DNA of 64,000 bases. It comes from Aureimonas glaciei. Its GTDB lineage: Bacteria; Pseudomonadota; Alphaproteobacteria; Rhizobiales; Rhizobiaceae. Below, one piece after another: positions 1-8,460 of this stretch. The stretch spans positions 124,001 through 188,000 of the forward strand of contig NZ_BMJJ01000009.1 of the NCBI RefSeq assembly GCF_014643375.1, read 5' to 3'. A model generated the notes under the pieces. The model did not search any database. It was not told the DNA's origin and saw only the letters and a program-made list of their open reading frames with translations. Positions within the stretch are counted from its first letter, which is position 1; every line of letters begins with the position of its first letter. The translations under genes and the position numbers were made by a program.

Positions 1-129
1 ACGCGGCTGATGCCGCGCTGGCAGCGGAGCCTATTCATCAAGATGGCGCGGCATTCCTACGACGCGATCGACTATTTTCAGATTCCGGCGAACCGCGTCG
101 TGGAGCTGGGGACACGGGTCAACCTGTGA
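1..129 (+). CDS. kup: Kup-type K+ uptake transporter, C-terminal fragment
   Basis: Only the last 42 codons lie inside the window; the reading frame enters open from base 1 and stops at TGA 127-129. The tail contains [20 protein letters not shown] followed by ELGTRV, which matches the conserved C-terminus of KUP/HAK/KT potassium uptake proteins (DYF.(I/L)P.NRVVELG). Kup proteins are inner-membrane H+/K+ symporters of about 620-640 residues with a cytosolic C-terminal domain. The stop overlaps the GTG of the next small gene, suggesting translational coupling. Membrane segments cannot be checked here. Confidence 0.85.
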   Translation, partial: TRLMPRWQRSLFIKMARHSYDAIDYFQIPANRVVELGTRVNL

Positions 130-464
130 CGGTGCAGCCCGCCCCCGAAAAGCGCTTCCCGAGCCGCTGGATCCGGCATGCGCGGGACGCCTGGCACGGA
201 CGGGTCCCGCTCGCCCGACTGTGCCTCGTCGACATGCTCATCTGGGGCACGATCGTCAATCTGACGACGTCCGGCGTCTCGCTCGCGTTGCTGGCGACCG
301 GCGCACCGGTCCCTCTGGTGCTTCTCGTCTGGGTCGCCTGCTGGCCGCTGAACGCCTTCCTCTGCCTCAGCGTCTGGCGCACGGCAGCAGTGCGGCCGGG
401 GCCGTTTTCGAGCCTTGCTGGCCCTTTCGCCACGCTGTGGGCCCTGGCGATCTCCGCCGTCTGA
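126..464 (+). CDS. small hypothetical inner-membrane protein
   Basis: A 112-residue ORF begins with GTG at 126, inside the TGA of kup (GTGA overlap), so it is probably translated by coupling to kup. After a basic, aromatic N-terminus of about 30 residues there are two or three hydrophobic stretches (roughly residues 33-56, 60-82 and 93-112), pointing to an integral membrane protein. I recognise no family. The overlap with kup suggests a potassium-linked accessory role, but that is inference. The call as a real gene rests on the overlap and the membrane-protein composition. Confidence 0.55.
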   Translation: MTVQPAPEKRFPSRWIRHARDAWHGRVPLARLCLVDMLIWGTIVNLTTSGVSLALLATGAPVPLVLLVWVACWPLNAFLCLSVWRTAAVRPGPFSSLAGPFATLWALAISAV

Positions 465-805
465 GGCAAGGCGCGCGCCCCGCACGGCCCGCCGGACATC
501 CGCTCGCCCTCTTCACCCGTTCGCGCGGCGAGCCTTCCCACGAAAGCCGAGAAGAGACCTTTGCACGGCGCCGGTTTGACCGAGGTCAAACCCGGCGAAG
601 CCTATTCCGCTAGGCTGCCGCCACCTGCCGAGCCGCCACGACACCCTTTTCACGCGATCCCCGCCCTTCCGTCTCCGCGCCGCCGATCGTCCGACGTCTC
701 CCGCGAACCGGGATCCGTGCAAGATGCGCGGGAAGCGGACACCGCGCCGCCAGCGCGCCCTCCGACCACCGCGACCCGGCTCCCGCCAGAACCAAGGACC
801 GATCG
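465..805. other. intergenic region upstream of the P-type ATPase
   Basis: These 341 bases carry no convincing gene. The ORFs here are Pro/Arg-rich with no initiation signal. The notable element is the palindrome at 573-592, annotated separately. Nothing else recognised. Confidence 0.6.
573..592. promoter_or_regulatory. FNR/FixK-type palindrome upstream of the cation ATPase
   Basis: The site reads GGTTTGACCGAGGTCAAACC: 9-base arms around a 2-base centre, containing TTGA-N6-TCAA. CRP/FNR-family regulators (FNR, FnrL, FixK) recognise TTGA(T/C)-N4-(A/G)TCAA boxes. A weak -10-like TAGGCT at 611-616 would place the palindrome near -41.5, the usual class II activator position. This suggests control of the downstream ATPase by oxygen or a related signal; which regulator binds is not known. 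Confidence 0.5.
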
Positions 806-3421
806 ATGCCCCCTGCGCACAGCCAATCCGTCGAGACCTGTCTCGCCGCCCTCGGCACCGGGCCCGACGGGCTGACCGCCGGCGAGGCGGCGCGCCGGCT
901 GGCCCAGCATGGCGCCAACCGCTTGCCGGAGGCCCGGCGGCGCGGACCGGTCCGCCGCTTCCTGGCTCAGTTCCAGAACGTGCTGATCTTCGTCCTCATC
1001 GGCGCCGCACTCGTCACCGGCGCGCTCCAGCACTGGGTCGACACCGGCGTCATCGTCGCGGTCGTCCTCGCCAACGCCATCATCGGCTTCATCCAGGAGG
1101 GCAAAGCCGAGGCGGCGCTGGCCGCGATCCGCGGGATGCTCGCGCCGCACGCGGCAGTGCTGCGCGATGGCCATCGCGTTTCGGTCGATGGCGCCGAGCT
1201 CGTGCCGGGCGACATCGTCCTGCTGGAGGCCGGCGACAAGGTTCCGGCGGATCTGCGGGTGGTGCAAGCGCATGGGCTGGCGGCCGAGGAAGCCATGCTG
1301 ACGGGCGAATCCGTCCCGGTCGACAAGACGGCCGATCCGGTCGCGGAAGACGCCGCCCTCGGCGACCGGCGCTCCATGCTCTGGTCGGGCACGCTCCTGA
1401 CCCAGGGCACCGCGCGCGGCCTGGTGGTCGCGACCGGCGCCGCGACCGAGATCGGCCGCATCGGCACGCTGCTGGCGGGAGTGGAGCAGCTCCAGACGCC
1501 GCTGCTGGCGCAGATGGATCATTTTGCGCGCTGGCTGTCCTTCCTGATCCTCCTGGCGGCCGCGCTCCTCCTCGCCTACGGCACTTACGTCGCGCACTAC
1601 GACTTCGCCGACCTGTTCATGGTCGTCGTCGGCGTCGCCGTGGCGGCGATCCCCGAGGGCCTGCCAGCGGTCATGACCATTTCGCTCGCCATCGGCGTCA
1701 AGGCCATGGCGCGCCGCAACGCCATCGTCCGGCGCCTGCCGGCCATCGAGGCGATCGGCTCGGTCTCGGTGATCTGCACCGACAAGACCGGGACGCTGAC
1801 CCGTAACGAAATGGTCGTCGCCGTGGCCGAGACACCGGAGGGCGTGTTCGAGATCGCCGGCGAGGGCTACGCCCCCGAAGGCCGGATCACGCCGCCGGGA
1901 AACCTCGACGCCCTCGCCCGCGCGGCGGCGCTGTGCAACGACGCGCAACTGCGGCAGACCGGCGGTCACTGGACCGTCGAGGGCGACCCGATGGAGGGCG
2001 CCCTGCTCGCTTTCGCCGGCAAGGCACGCCCGCAAGCGAGGCCGGACACACGCCGGCTGGACGCCATCCCCTTCGACAGCCGCCACCGCTACATGGCCGT
2101 CCTGACCGAGGGGCCGGAGGGCCGCATGATCGCAGTCAAGGGCGCGCCCGAAAGGGTCTTGCGCATGTGCTGCGACATTGATCTGAAACGCTGGCACGAC
2201 AGGGCCGAGGCCCTGGCGCGCCGGGGCCTGCGCGTGCTGGCGCTGGCGGAGCGAGCGCAGGCCGGCGACCGGATCGATGCCGCGACCCTCGAAGGCGGGC
2301 TTGTCCTCCTCGGCCTCGTCGGCCTGTTCGACCCGCCGCGCCCCGAGGCGATCGCGGCGGTGGCCGAGTGCCGGGCGGCCGGCATCAGAGTGAAGATGAT
2401 CACCGGCGACCATGCCGGCACGGCCGCGGCCATCGCCGCGAAGGTGGGCCTTGCCCATCCGGACCGGGTGCTGACCGGCGCCGACCTCGACAGGCTCGAC
2501 GACGCGCAGCTGGCGCTGGAGGTCGGCAGCGTCGACGTCTTCGCCCGCACCAGCCCGGAGCACAAGCTGCGGCTGGTGACGGCGCTTCAGGCGAACGGGC
2601 TGACGGTGGCGATGACCGGCGACGGGGTGAACGACGCCCCCTCGCTGAAGCGCGCCGATGTCGGCATCGCGATGGGGCGGAAGGGCTCGGAGGCCGCCAA
2701 GGAGGCCGCTGATCTCGTGCTCGCCGACGACAATTTTGCCTCCATCGCCGCGGCCGTGCGCGAGGGGCGAACGGTCTTCGACAATCTGAAGAAGGTCATC
2801 AGTTGGACCCTGCCGACGAATGCCGGCGAATCCCTGGTCGTGGTGCTGGCGCTGCTGGCCGGCCATGCTCTGCCGATCACCGCCGTCCAGATCCTGTGGA
2901 TCAACCTGATCACCGCCATCACCCTCGGGCTTGCCCTCGCCTTCGAGCCGACCGAGGCGGGAACCATGGCGCGCCCTCCCCGGCCACGCGGCGCGCCGAT
3001 CCTGACGGGCTCACTGGTCTGGCACGTCGCGCTGGTGGCGATCCTGTTCCTGGCGGCGGTATCGGGCATCTTCTCCTACGCGACCGACAGGGGCTACCCG
3101 ATCGAACTGGCCCGGACCATGGCGATGAATACCCTGGTGGTGCTGGAGATCTTCCACCTCTTCTTCGTGCGCAACATCCACGGGACATCGCTGACCTTCG
3201 CCGCCGTGCGCGGCACGCGGGTCGTCTGGATCGTGGTCGTCACCATCACCACGGCGCAGCTCGCGGTGACTTACCTCGCCCCCTTGCAGGCGATCTTCGG
3301 CACAAGGGCCGTGCCGCTCCTCGACGGGCTTCTGATCCTCGGCGTGGGCGTCGCCTTCTTCGCCGTGATCGAGATCGAGAAGCAGATCAGGCTGGGCCTC
3401 GTCGGACAGGATCGATCCTGA
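806..3421 (+). CDS. P2-type cation-transporting ATPase
   Basis: This 871-residue inner-membrane pump couples ATP hydrolysis to cation transport. An N-terminal cation-ATPase domain (about 5-75) is followed by the actuator loop with TGES at 166-169, the membrane motif PEGLP at 283-287, the phosphorylation motif DKTGTLT starting at Asp326, a nucleotide-binding region, and the hinge TGDGVNDAP at 604-612. A six-helix C-terminal transport domain occupies roughly 660-865. PEGLP in M4 and the full-length C-terminal domain place it in the P2 (Ca2+/Na+/K+-like) group, not the heavy-metal P1B group. The ion cannot be read from sequence. A 384-base leader separates it from its upstream neighbour and contains an FNR-like palindrome. 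Confidence 0.92.
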   Translation: MPPAHSQSVETCLAALGTGPDGLTAGEAARRLAQHGANRLPEARRRGPVRRFLAQFQNVLIFVLIGAALVTGALQHWVDTGVIVAVVLANAIIGFIQEGKAEAALAAIRGMLAPHAAVLRDGHRVSVDGAELVPGDIVLLEAGDKVPADLRVVQAHGLAAEEAMLTGESVPVDKTADPVAEDAALGDRRSMLWSGTLLTQGTARGLVVATGAATEIGRIGTLLAGVEQLQTPLLAQMDHFARWLSFLILLAAALLLAYGTYVAHYDFADLFMVVVGVAVAAIPEGLPAVMTISLAIGVKAMARRNAIVRRLPAIEAIGSVSVICTDKTGTLTRNEMVVAVAETPEGVFEIAGEGYAPEGRITPPGNLDALARAAALCNDAQLRQTGGHWTVEGDPMEGALLAFAGKARPQARPDTRRLDAIPFDSRHRYMAVLTEGPEGRMIAVKGAPERVLRMCCDIDLKRWHDRAEALARRGLRVLALAERAQAGDRIDAATLEGGLVLLGLVGLFDPPRPEAIAAVAECRAAGIRVKMITGDHAGTAAAIAAKVGLAHPDRVLTGADLDRLDDAQLALEVGSVDVFARTSPEHKLRLVTALQANGLTVAMTGDGVNDAPSLKRADVGIAMGRKGSEAAKEAADLVLADDNFASIAAAVREGRTVFDNLKKVISWTLPTNAGESLVVVLALLAGHALPITAVQILWINLITAITLGLALAFEPTEAGTMARPPRPRGAPILTGSLVWHVALVAILFLAAVSGIFSYATDRGYPIELARTMAMNTLVVLEIFHLFFVRNIHGTSLTFAAVRGTRVVWIVVVTITTAQLAVTYLAPLQAIFGTRAVPLLDGLLILGVGVAFFAVIEIEKQIRLGLVGQDRS

Positions 3422-3429
3422 GCCTTCGC

Positions 3430-3459
3430 GGCTCCGGGCCAGGGCGTTTGCCCGGAGCC
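3430..3459. terminator. GC-rich stem-loop between convergent genes
   Basis: A perfect 10-base inverted repeat (GGCTCCGGGC / GCCCGGAGCC) with a 10-base loop lies 9 bases after the ATPase stop and ahead of the convergent Atu4866-family stop. It probably ends transcription or protects 3' ends from both sides. No T-tract follows directly, so it is not a textbook intrinsic terminator. Confidence 0.4.
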
Positions 3460-3496
3460 GCCGCCTGCTTGGCCTTTCCCGGTCCTGGCGCGACGC

Positions 3497-3826
3497 TCAG
3501 CGCCGGCGGCGCAGGATCATGCCGCCGTGATGCAGGGTGTCGGCATCGACGAAGTCGCCGTCCGCGGTGAAGCCGGTATCGTCCCAGTACTCGATATGGC
3601 TGCCGGTCACCGCGTAGCGCCCGCGATAGGCGCTTTCGCGGCTGCCGCGCGCCTCGTCGTAACGCCCGTTCGGCAGGAGTTCGTGGCGCACTTGCCCGTC
3701 CTCGGTCACCCAGAGACCGACATAGGGATGGGCGGACGCGGCGGCGGGGCCGGTCGTCTCCTGCGCTGGGGCGAGGGTCGCGAGAGCCGTCGCGAGAAGA
3801 AAGCCGCCGCCGATCGCCGCGCGCAT
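3497..3826 (-). CDS. secreted Atu4866-family protein
   Basis: A 109-residue protein with a signal peptide (about 1-21, ending LAPAQ) followed by a compact domain containing HPYVGLWVTEDG, HELLPNGRYDEAR and YWDDTGFTADGDF. These match the Atu4866 family (PF11512), first seen in Agrobacterium and of unknown biochemical role. Its ATG at 3826-3824 overlaps the TGA of the upstream SDR gene (ATGA), so the two are an operon. In this family the domain is often found beside short-chain dehydrogenases; the functional link is unproven. Confidence 0.8.
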   Translation of the reverse strand: MRAAIGGGFLLATALATLAPAQETTGPAAASAHPYVGLWVTEDGQVRHELLPNGRYDEARGSRESAYRGRYAVTGSHIEYWDDTGFTADGDFVDADTLHHGGMILRRRR

Positions 3827-4554
3827 CAGCCGACGGTCCGGGTGGGGCGGACGACGATCTCGTTGACGTCGACATCCTCCGGCTGTTCGAGCGCATAGCG
3901 CACGGCGCGGCCGATCGCATCCGGCCGCAGGGCGACGCTGCGATAGCTCTTCATCAGCGCGGCCGTATCGGCATCGGTGATGGTGTTCGCCAATTCGCTC
4001 TCGACGACGCCGGGATGGATGCAGGTCACGCGCAGATCGCTCCGCTCCTGGCGCAGACCGTCCGAGATCGCGCGCACGGCGAATTTCGTGGCGCAGTAGA
4101 CGGCGGCCGTCGGCGAGACGGCGAGCGCGCCGATCGAGGCGATGTTGACGATGTGGCCCGAGCCGCGCGCCGTCATCTCCGGCAGCACCGCGGCGATGCC
4201 GTGGAGAACGCCGCGGATGTTGACGTCGATCATGAGGTCCCATTCGTCGACCTTGAGGGACGCCAGGGGCGACAGCGGCATGACGCCGGCATTGTTGACG
4301 ATCGCGTCGATCCGGCCGAAGGCGGCGCGGCCGGCCTCGGCAAAGGCAGCGACGTCCGCCCGGTCCGTCACATCAAGGCGGCGGGTCTCGACCGTGGCAC
4401 CGCTGCGGCGAAGCTCGGCGGCCAGCGCCTCCAGACGGTCGGTGCGGCGCGCGCCGAGGAGCAGCGTGGCGCCGGCCGCCGCGAGTTCGCGAGCGATGCC
4501 CTCGCCGATCCCGCTCGATGCGCCGGTGATGAGAACGACCTTGTCCAGTGCCAT
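3826..4554 (-). CDS. short-chain dehydrogenase/reductase (SDR)
   Basis: A 242-residue classical SDR, probably a cytosolic NADP(H)-dependent oxidoreductase. It has the Rossmann motif TGASSGIGEG near residues 10-19, NNAG near 87, the catalytic Ser in NIASIGA near 140 and the YCATK catalytic pair near 152-156. The C-terminal TRTVG ending is short. It is followed with a 1-base overlap by the secreted Atu4866-family gene and faces a divergent LysR regulator 139 bases away, a common arrangement for a LysR-controlled target. The substrate is not inferable. Confidence 0.88.
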   Translation of the reverse strand: MALDKVVLITGASSGIGEGIARELAAAGATLLLGARRTDRLEALAAELRRSGATVETRRLDVTDRADVAAFAEAGRAAFGRIDAIVNNAGVMPLSPLASLKVDEWDLMIDVNIRGVLHGIAAVLPEMTARGSGHIVNIASIGALAVSPTAAVYCATKFAVRAISDGLRQERSDLRVTCIHPGVVESELANTITDADTAALMKSYRSVALRPDAIGRAVRYALEQPEDVDVNEIVVRPTRTVG

Positions 4555-4693
4555 GGGATGTCCCTTTCCTGATGGGTTTCTGCAAGACCGTCGACGCGGT
4601 TGGCCCGGCCCGACGGTTGCGACACATCTAGAGACGCGTCATTGTCCGCAGAAGCCGTCGCCTCCTTCACAGCTTGGAAAGCTGAGCTAACCA

Positions 4694-5599
4694 ATGCGTG
4701 CCGATCTCAACGCCCTCGCCGTCTTCGCCGTGGTGGCCGAAGAGCGCAGCTTCCAGGCCGCGGCCAACCGTCTCGGCGTCACGCGGTCGGCCGTCAGCCA
4801 GTCGCTGCGGCGCCTGGAAGAGACGCTCGGCGTCGCTCTTGTCAGACGGACGACACGCAGCATGAGCCTCACCGAGGCGGGCGAGCGGCTCCGCCTCGAC
4901 ATCGCGCCCGCCCTCGCCGGCGTGACGGCGGCGCTGGAGACGGCACGGCATCCGGGATCGACGGTGCGCGGACGGCTGCGGCTCGCCGTCTCCTCGATCG
5001 CGGAGACCGTCCTGTCCGGCCCGCTTCTCGCCAGCTTTGCCGACACCCATCCGCAGGTGCAGGTCGACGTGCTCGTCACCGACGAGGAGTTCGACATCGT
5101 GGCGGAGGGTTTTGACGCGGGCGTGAGGCTCGGCGAGGTGATCGAGCAGGACATGGTGGCCATCCCGGTTTCGGGCGACCAGCGCCAGCTCGCCGTCTGC
5201 GCCCCGCGTTATCTCGAGCGAGCCGGAACCGCTCCGGCGCACCCGCGCGAGCTGGCGGCGCACCGCTGCATCGGCTGGCGGCCGGCGCCCCGGGCGGAGC
5301 CCTATCGCTGGGAGTTCACAGAGGCCGGCCGCGACTTCGCGGTCGCCGTCGAGCCGGCCATCACCACCAACGACATGGCCCTGATGATGCGCCTCGCCCT
5401 CTGCGGCGCCGGCATCACCTTCGGCATGGAGGAGACGTTTCGGCGGCACCTCGACAGCGGGGAACTCGTGCCCCTGCTCGAAGGCTTCTGCCCGCCCTTC
5501 CCCGGCTTCTACGCCTATTACCCGAGCCGCCGGCACATGGAGCCAAAGCTTCGGGCCTTCGTCGACCATATCCGCAAGGAGCGGCCAGGCCGCAGCTGA
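4694..5599 (+). CDS. LysR-family transcriptional regulator
   Basis: This 301-residue protein has the N-terminal winged helix-turn-helix of LysR regulators (about 3-62, with FQAAANRLGVTRSAVSQSLR and FGV..VRRTTRS-like continuation) and a C-terminal periplasmic-binding-protein-like effector domain (about 90-295). It is divergent from the SDR/Atu4866 operon and likely controls it from the shared 139-base intergenic region. I saw no clear T-N11-A box there. The inducer is unknown. Confidence 0.9.
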   Translation: MRADLNALAVFAVVAEERSFQAAANRLGVTRSAVSQSLRRLEETLGVALVRRTTRSMSLTEAGERLRLDIAPALAGVTAALETARHPGSTVRGRLRLAVSSIAETVLSGPLLASFADTHPQVQVDVLVTDEEFDIVAEGFDAGVRLGEVIEQDMVAIPVSGDQRQLAVCAPRYLERAGTAPAHPRELAAHRCIGWRPAPRAEPYRWEFTEAGRDFAVAVEPAITTNDMALMMRLALCGAGITFGMEETFRRHLDSGELVPLLEGFCPPFPGFYAYYPSRRHMEPKLRAFVDHIRKERPGRS

Positions 5600-5702
5600 G
5601 GAACCGGAGCGACGCCGATCCGGCGTGCAGGCGTCGAAACAGGAGGGAGATTGTGGGCGATCGCCCCATGGGGGGCGCGAGGGCCGATCGAGGGTAGGAT
5701 CT

Positions 5703-5777
5703 TGGAGCGGGCGATGGGGATCGAACCCACGACATCCAGCTTGGGAAGCTGGCGTTCTACCGCTGAACTACGCCCGC
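5703..5777 (-). tRNA. tRNA-Gly (anticodon CCC)
   Basis: On the minus strand the sequence folds into a full cloverleaf: acceptor GCGGGCG pairing with CGCCCGC, a D-arm containing TAGTTCAGCGGTAGA, anticodon stem CCAGC/GCTGG with loop TTCCCAA (anticodon CCC at 5745-5743), and a T-arm with GTTCGATCC. The terminal CCA is encoded at 5705-5703. Anticodon CCC reads GGG glycine codons. No direct-repeat attachment site was noticed next to it. Confidence 0.95.
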
Positions 5778-6074
5778 GCTCGAGTAAAAGTCTTAGAGAA
5801 TGTGGGGTTTCAGCGCAAGGGTTTCGGTGAGACCGCCCCCTTTTCCGGGACGGCAGCGCGCTGTGGCATCAGGCGTCGGACGTCTGTCTGTCGGACGTCA
5901 ACCTGCCCGTGCTGAGGACGCCCGTTCTCGTGGATGCTTCGCCTCCGACATGAGACCCCGGTCGACACCGCTCGGCGATGAGGTCAGCCATCACGCGGCC
6001 AGGACACCGGCGGCTGATGACGCGGCGGCCAGACGCGCCGTCTGCCCACGCTGTCCCGATCTCCCTTTGGCATC

Positions 6075-6620
6075 CTATCCCGCGGCTGCGGAGCCACCGG
6101 CCTTGGCTGCGTCGATGATCTCCTGGGACTTCATGCGCAGGATCACCATGCGGGCGAGCTTTGTCAGCGTGAGCTTCTCATGGTCAGAAAGACCCGGCCG
6201 CGGCTTCCGGTCGATGATGCAGAGCGTTCCAACCGGCTGACGTGCAAATCCGATCAGCGGGGCGCCCGCGTAAAACCGAATGAAGGGCGAGCCCGTGACC
6301 AGCGGGTTCTCGGCGAAACGCGGGTCCTTCCTGGCGTCGGGAACCACGAACACGTCGTTTCGCTGGGTGATCGCATGGCTGCAGAAGGAGACCTCCCGGC
6401 TTGTCTCGCAGATGTCCAGGCCGACGCGAGCCTTGAACACCTGCTTGTCCCGTCCGACCAGCGAGACGAGCGCGATGGGAACGTTGAAGAGATGCGCGGT
6501 GAAGTCGACCATCACGTCGAGCGCCTGCTCCGGCGGCGTGTTGATGATCGACATCGAGGCAAGAGCCTCCAAGCGCGCTTGCTCGTCGAAGGGTATGGGA
6601 TGAAGGGCGCCGTGGGTCAT
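6075..6620 (-). CDS. GAF-domain sensor protein
   Basis: A 181-residue cytosolic protein that is almost entirely one GAF domain (about 22-165). Typical elements are the N-terminal helix with RLEALASMSIINTPPEQALD, the strand region IALVSLVGRDKQVFKARVG, the SFCSHAI segment and the core FYAGAPLIG / VGTLCIIDRKPR. Stand-alone GAF proteins of this type occur widely in Rhizobiales; many of their relatives are the sensory part of histidine kinases or diguanylate cyclases. No output domain is present, so the partner is unknown. The gene stands alone, with over 290 bases on each side. Confidence 0.85.
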   Translation of the reverse strand: MTHGALHPIPFDEQARLEALASMSIINTPPEQALDVMVDFTAHLFNVPIALVSLVGRDKQVFKARVGLDICETSREVSFCSHAITQRNDVFVVPDARKDPRFAENPLVTGSPFIRFYAGAPLIGFARQPVGTLCIIDRKPRPGLSDHEKLTLTKLARMVILRMKSQEIIDAAKAGGSAAAG

Positions 6621-7145
6621 GAAATCCCTCGTGTCAGTGTCCCGCCGAATACCGTTCTGCGGCCTTATCGTTCCGGCCTCGCTGCCATTTCCCCTGCACG
6701 CTGCTTGCCATCGTCAACGAGCGGTTAGGACCATCGGACAAAGTGAGTCATCCATCGCTTTTGGCATCGCGTGGCAGCTCTCTTGTCATGGCATCGCAGA
6801 CGGCGCCGCGTGGCGGTTGCGCGCGGACCGGCGGTGGAAACCTCGCCCAACGCCTTCTTCGTCATCCGAACATCGCGGCGGCCTGCCGTTCGCCCCTGAC
6901 TCACGGCCGCCTCCAAGCCGGCATCCAGATCCCGGCCCCGTCGCGCAATGTGCGGGGCAGAGCGAAGAAGCGCCTCTCACGGCACCAGAACAGAGACCGA
7001 ATTCCAGAAGGTTCTGAAGCTGGGGGGCGGGCTTTGGGCCGCTGAACTTCGCCCCGCTTCGAGCGATTGCTCAGAGAAGGCGCGTGCGGGGCCAGTTCGC
7101 CTGATGGGCTCGCTGCAGGAAGCACCGCCCGCATCGCCGCTCGGC
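6621..7145. other. 525-base gap with no recognised feature
   Basis: Several short ORFs on both strands (for example 6743-7045 + and 6725-6916 -) have the Arg/Ala/Pro-rich composition of random high-GC frames, no Shine-Dalgarno signal and no recognisable motif. I found no tRNA, riboswitch or strong terminator here. Confidence 0.5.
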
Positions 7146-8237
7146 TCAGACGAAGTGCTTCGACAGCTTCAGCCCCTGCGCCTGGTAGTTCGACGACAGG
7201 TCGAGGCCGTAGAGCCGGTCGGGGAGGCCCGCCATGTGCTCGTAGACGAGGCGGCCGACGATCTGGCCGTGTTCGAGGATGAAGGGCACCTCGTGGCTGC
7301 GCACTTCGAGCACCGCGCGGCTACCGGTGCCGCCGGCGCCGGAATGGCCGAAACCGGGGTCGAAGAAGCCGGCATAGTGGACGCGGAACTCGCCGACGAG
7401 CGGATCGAAGGGCGTCATCTCCGCGGCATAGGCCGGCGGGACGTGGACGGCCTCGCCGGAGACGAGGATATAGAACTCGTCCGGATCGAGCACGAGTTCG
7501 CCCGTGCCGGTGCGGTGGATCGGCTCCCAGAATTCGGCGACGCCGTAGGCGCCACGCCGGTCGACGTCGACGACGCCGGTGTGGCGCTTGCCGCGATAGC
7601 CGACGAGGCCGTCTTCATTGCCGAGGAGATCGATCGACAGCGCGATGCCGCCATGGGCGATGTTCGGCTGGGCCGCGGCGACAAGGCATTCGCGTGCATG
7701 GAGGTCGGCGAGTTCCGCTTCGCCGAGCAGCGCGCCGCCGGAGCGGAAGCGGATCTGGCTGAGGCGCGAGCCGGGCCGGACGACGATCGGAAAAGTGCGT
7801 GGCGAGATCTCGATGTAGAGCGGGCCGGTATAGCCCTCCGGGATCTTGTCGAACTCCTGACCGCCGTCGACAATGACGCGGGTGAAGATGTCGAGCCGCC
7901 CGGTCGAGGATTTCGGGTTGGCGGCCGCCGTCATGCCGGCCGGAAGTGCGAGCCGTTCCATCAAGGGCACGATGTAGACGCAGCCGGTCTCCAGCACCGT
8001 GCCGGGCGTCAGGTCGATCTCGTGCAGCGAAAAGCGCTGCAGCTTTTCCGCCACCGTGCGGCCGAGGCCGGGCAGAAAGCTGGCGCGGACGCGATAGGCG
8101 GTCGAGCCGAGGCGAAGGTCGAGGCTCGCCGGCTGGATCTGGTCGGCGTCGCGCGGCCGGTCGGCAGCGATCGCGCCGGTCTCGAACAGCGACGCGATGT
8201 CACGGTCCGGCAGGATTCCGCCTGGGTTTCGGCTCAC
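7146..8237 (-). CDS. dcd: 2'-deoxycytidine 5'-triphosphate deaminase, double-length form
   Basis: Dcd converts dCTP to dUTP and ammonia, supplying dUMP for thymidylate synthesis. At 363 residues this is about twice the length of E. coli Dcd. The N-terminal half has QIQPASLDLRLG (about 33-44), typical of the dUTPase/dCTP deaminase fold, and the C-terminal half has HYAGFFDPGFG followed by a terminal HGQIVGRLVYE-like motif, indicating two fused copies of the fold. This long form is usual in alphaproteobacteria. The gene is transcribed divergently from metZ. Confidence 0.88.
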   Translation of the reverse strand: MSRNPGGILPDRDIASLFETGAIAADRPRDADQIQPASLDLRLGSTAYRVRASFLPGLGRTVAEKLQRFSLHEIDLTPGTVLETGCVYIVPLMERLALPAGMTAAANPKSSTGRLDIFTRVIVDGGQEFDKIPEGYTGPLYIEISPRTFPIVVRPGSRLSQIRFRSGGALLGEAELADLHARECLVAAAQPNIAHGGIALSIDLLGNEDGLVGYRGKRHTGVVDVDRRGAYGVAEFWEPIHRTGTGELVLDPDEFYILVSGEAVHVPPAYAAEMTPFDPLVGEFRVHYAGFFDPGFGHSGAGGTGSRAVLEVRSHEVPFILEHGQIVGRLVYEHMAGLPDRLYGLDLSSNYQAQGLKLSKHFV

Positions 8238-8341
8238 TCGGCCCGTTCCTTCTCTTAATAGCGCGCTTTTTCGCGTGCGCGAGCCTTAGCAGAGGGAATT
8301 GGCAGAGGGAATTGGCCTGAGCCGACTGTTCGTGGAGAGAA

Positions 8342-8370
8342 TTGACCTCCGGCCACCGCGGGATTATCGT
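8342..8370 (+). promoter_or_regulatory. sigma70-type promoter for the metZ riboswitch transcript
   Basis: TTGACC at 8342-8347 and TATCGT at 8365-8370 are separated by 17 bases. The implied transcription start near 8377 falls just upstream of the SAM-II aptamer, which supports the assignment. Confidence 0.55.
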
Positions 8371-8380
8371 GGCGGCAGAA

Positions 8381-8436
8381 TTCGTGGTGATTTGGCCGGC
8401 CGGCTTGCAGCCACGTTAAACAACTCGCTAAAGGGC
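8381..8436 (+). ncRNA. SAM-II riboswitch (SAM_alpha) upstream of metZ
   Basis: The segment contains the SAM-II signature: P1 stem CGTGG (8383-8387) pairing with CCACG (8411-8415), loop TGATTTGGCCGGCCGGCTTG, then the conserved TTAAACAA and CGCTAAAGG pseudoknot strand. SAM-II aptamers occur mainly in alphaproteobacteria ahead of methionine-synthesis genes and bind S-adenosylmethionine. Together with the terminator at 8461-8497 this should shut off metZ when SAM is plentiful. Confidence 0.92.
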
Positions 8437-8460
8437 CGACCCAGGACGCCATTGCTCCAG

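Noticed and set aside
650-2866. 738-codon minus-strand ORF antisense to the P-type ATPase
   Set aside because: It mirrors the codon pattern of the real gene, is rich in Arg/Gly/His and has no family motif; in high-GC DNA such shadow frames are expected.
5703-5777. tRNA-Gly as an integration site for a mobile element
   Set aside because: No integrase, no direct repeat of the tRNA end and no cargo-like composition change is seen nearby.
6948-8258. 436-codon plus-strand ORF antisense to dcd
   Set aside because: dcd on the minus strand shows conserved motifs in both halves; this is its shadow.
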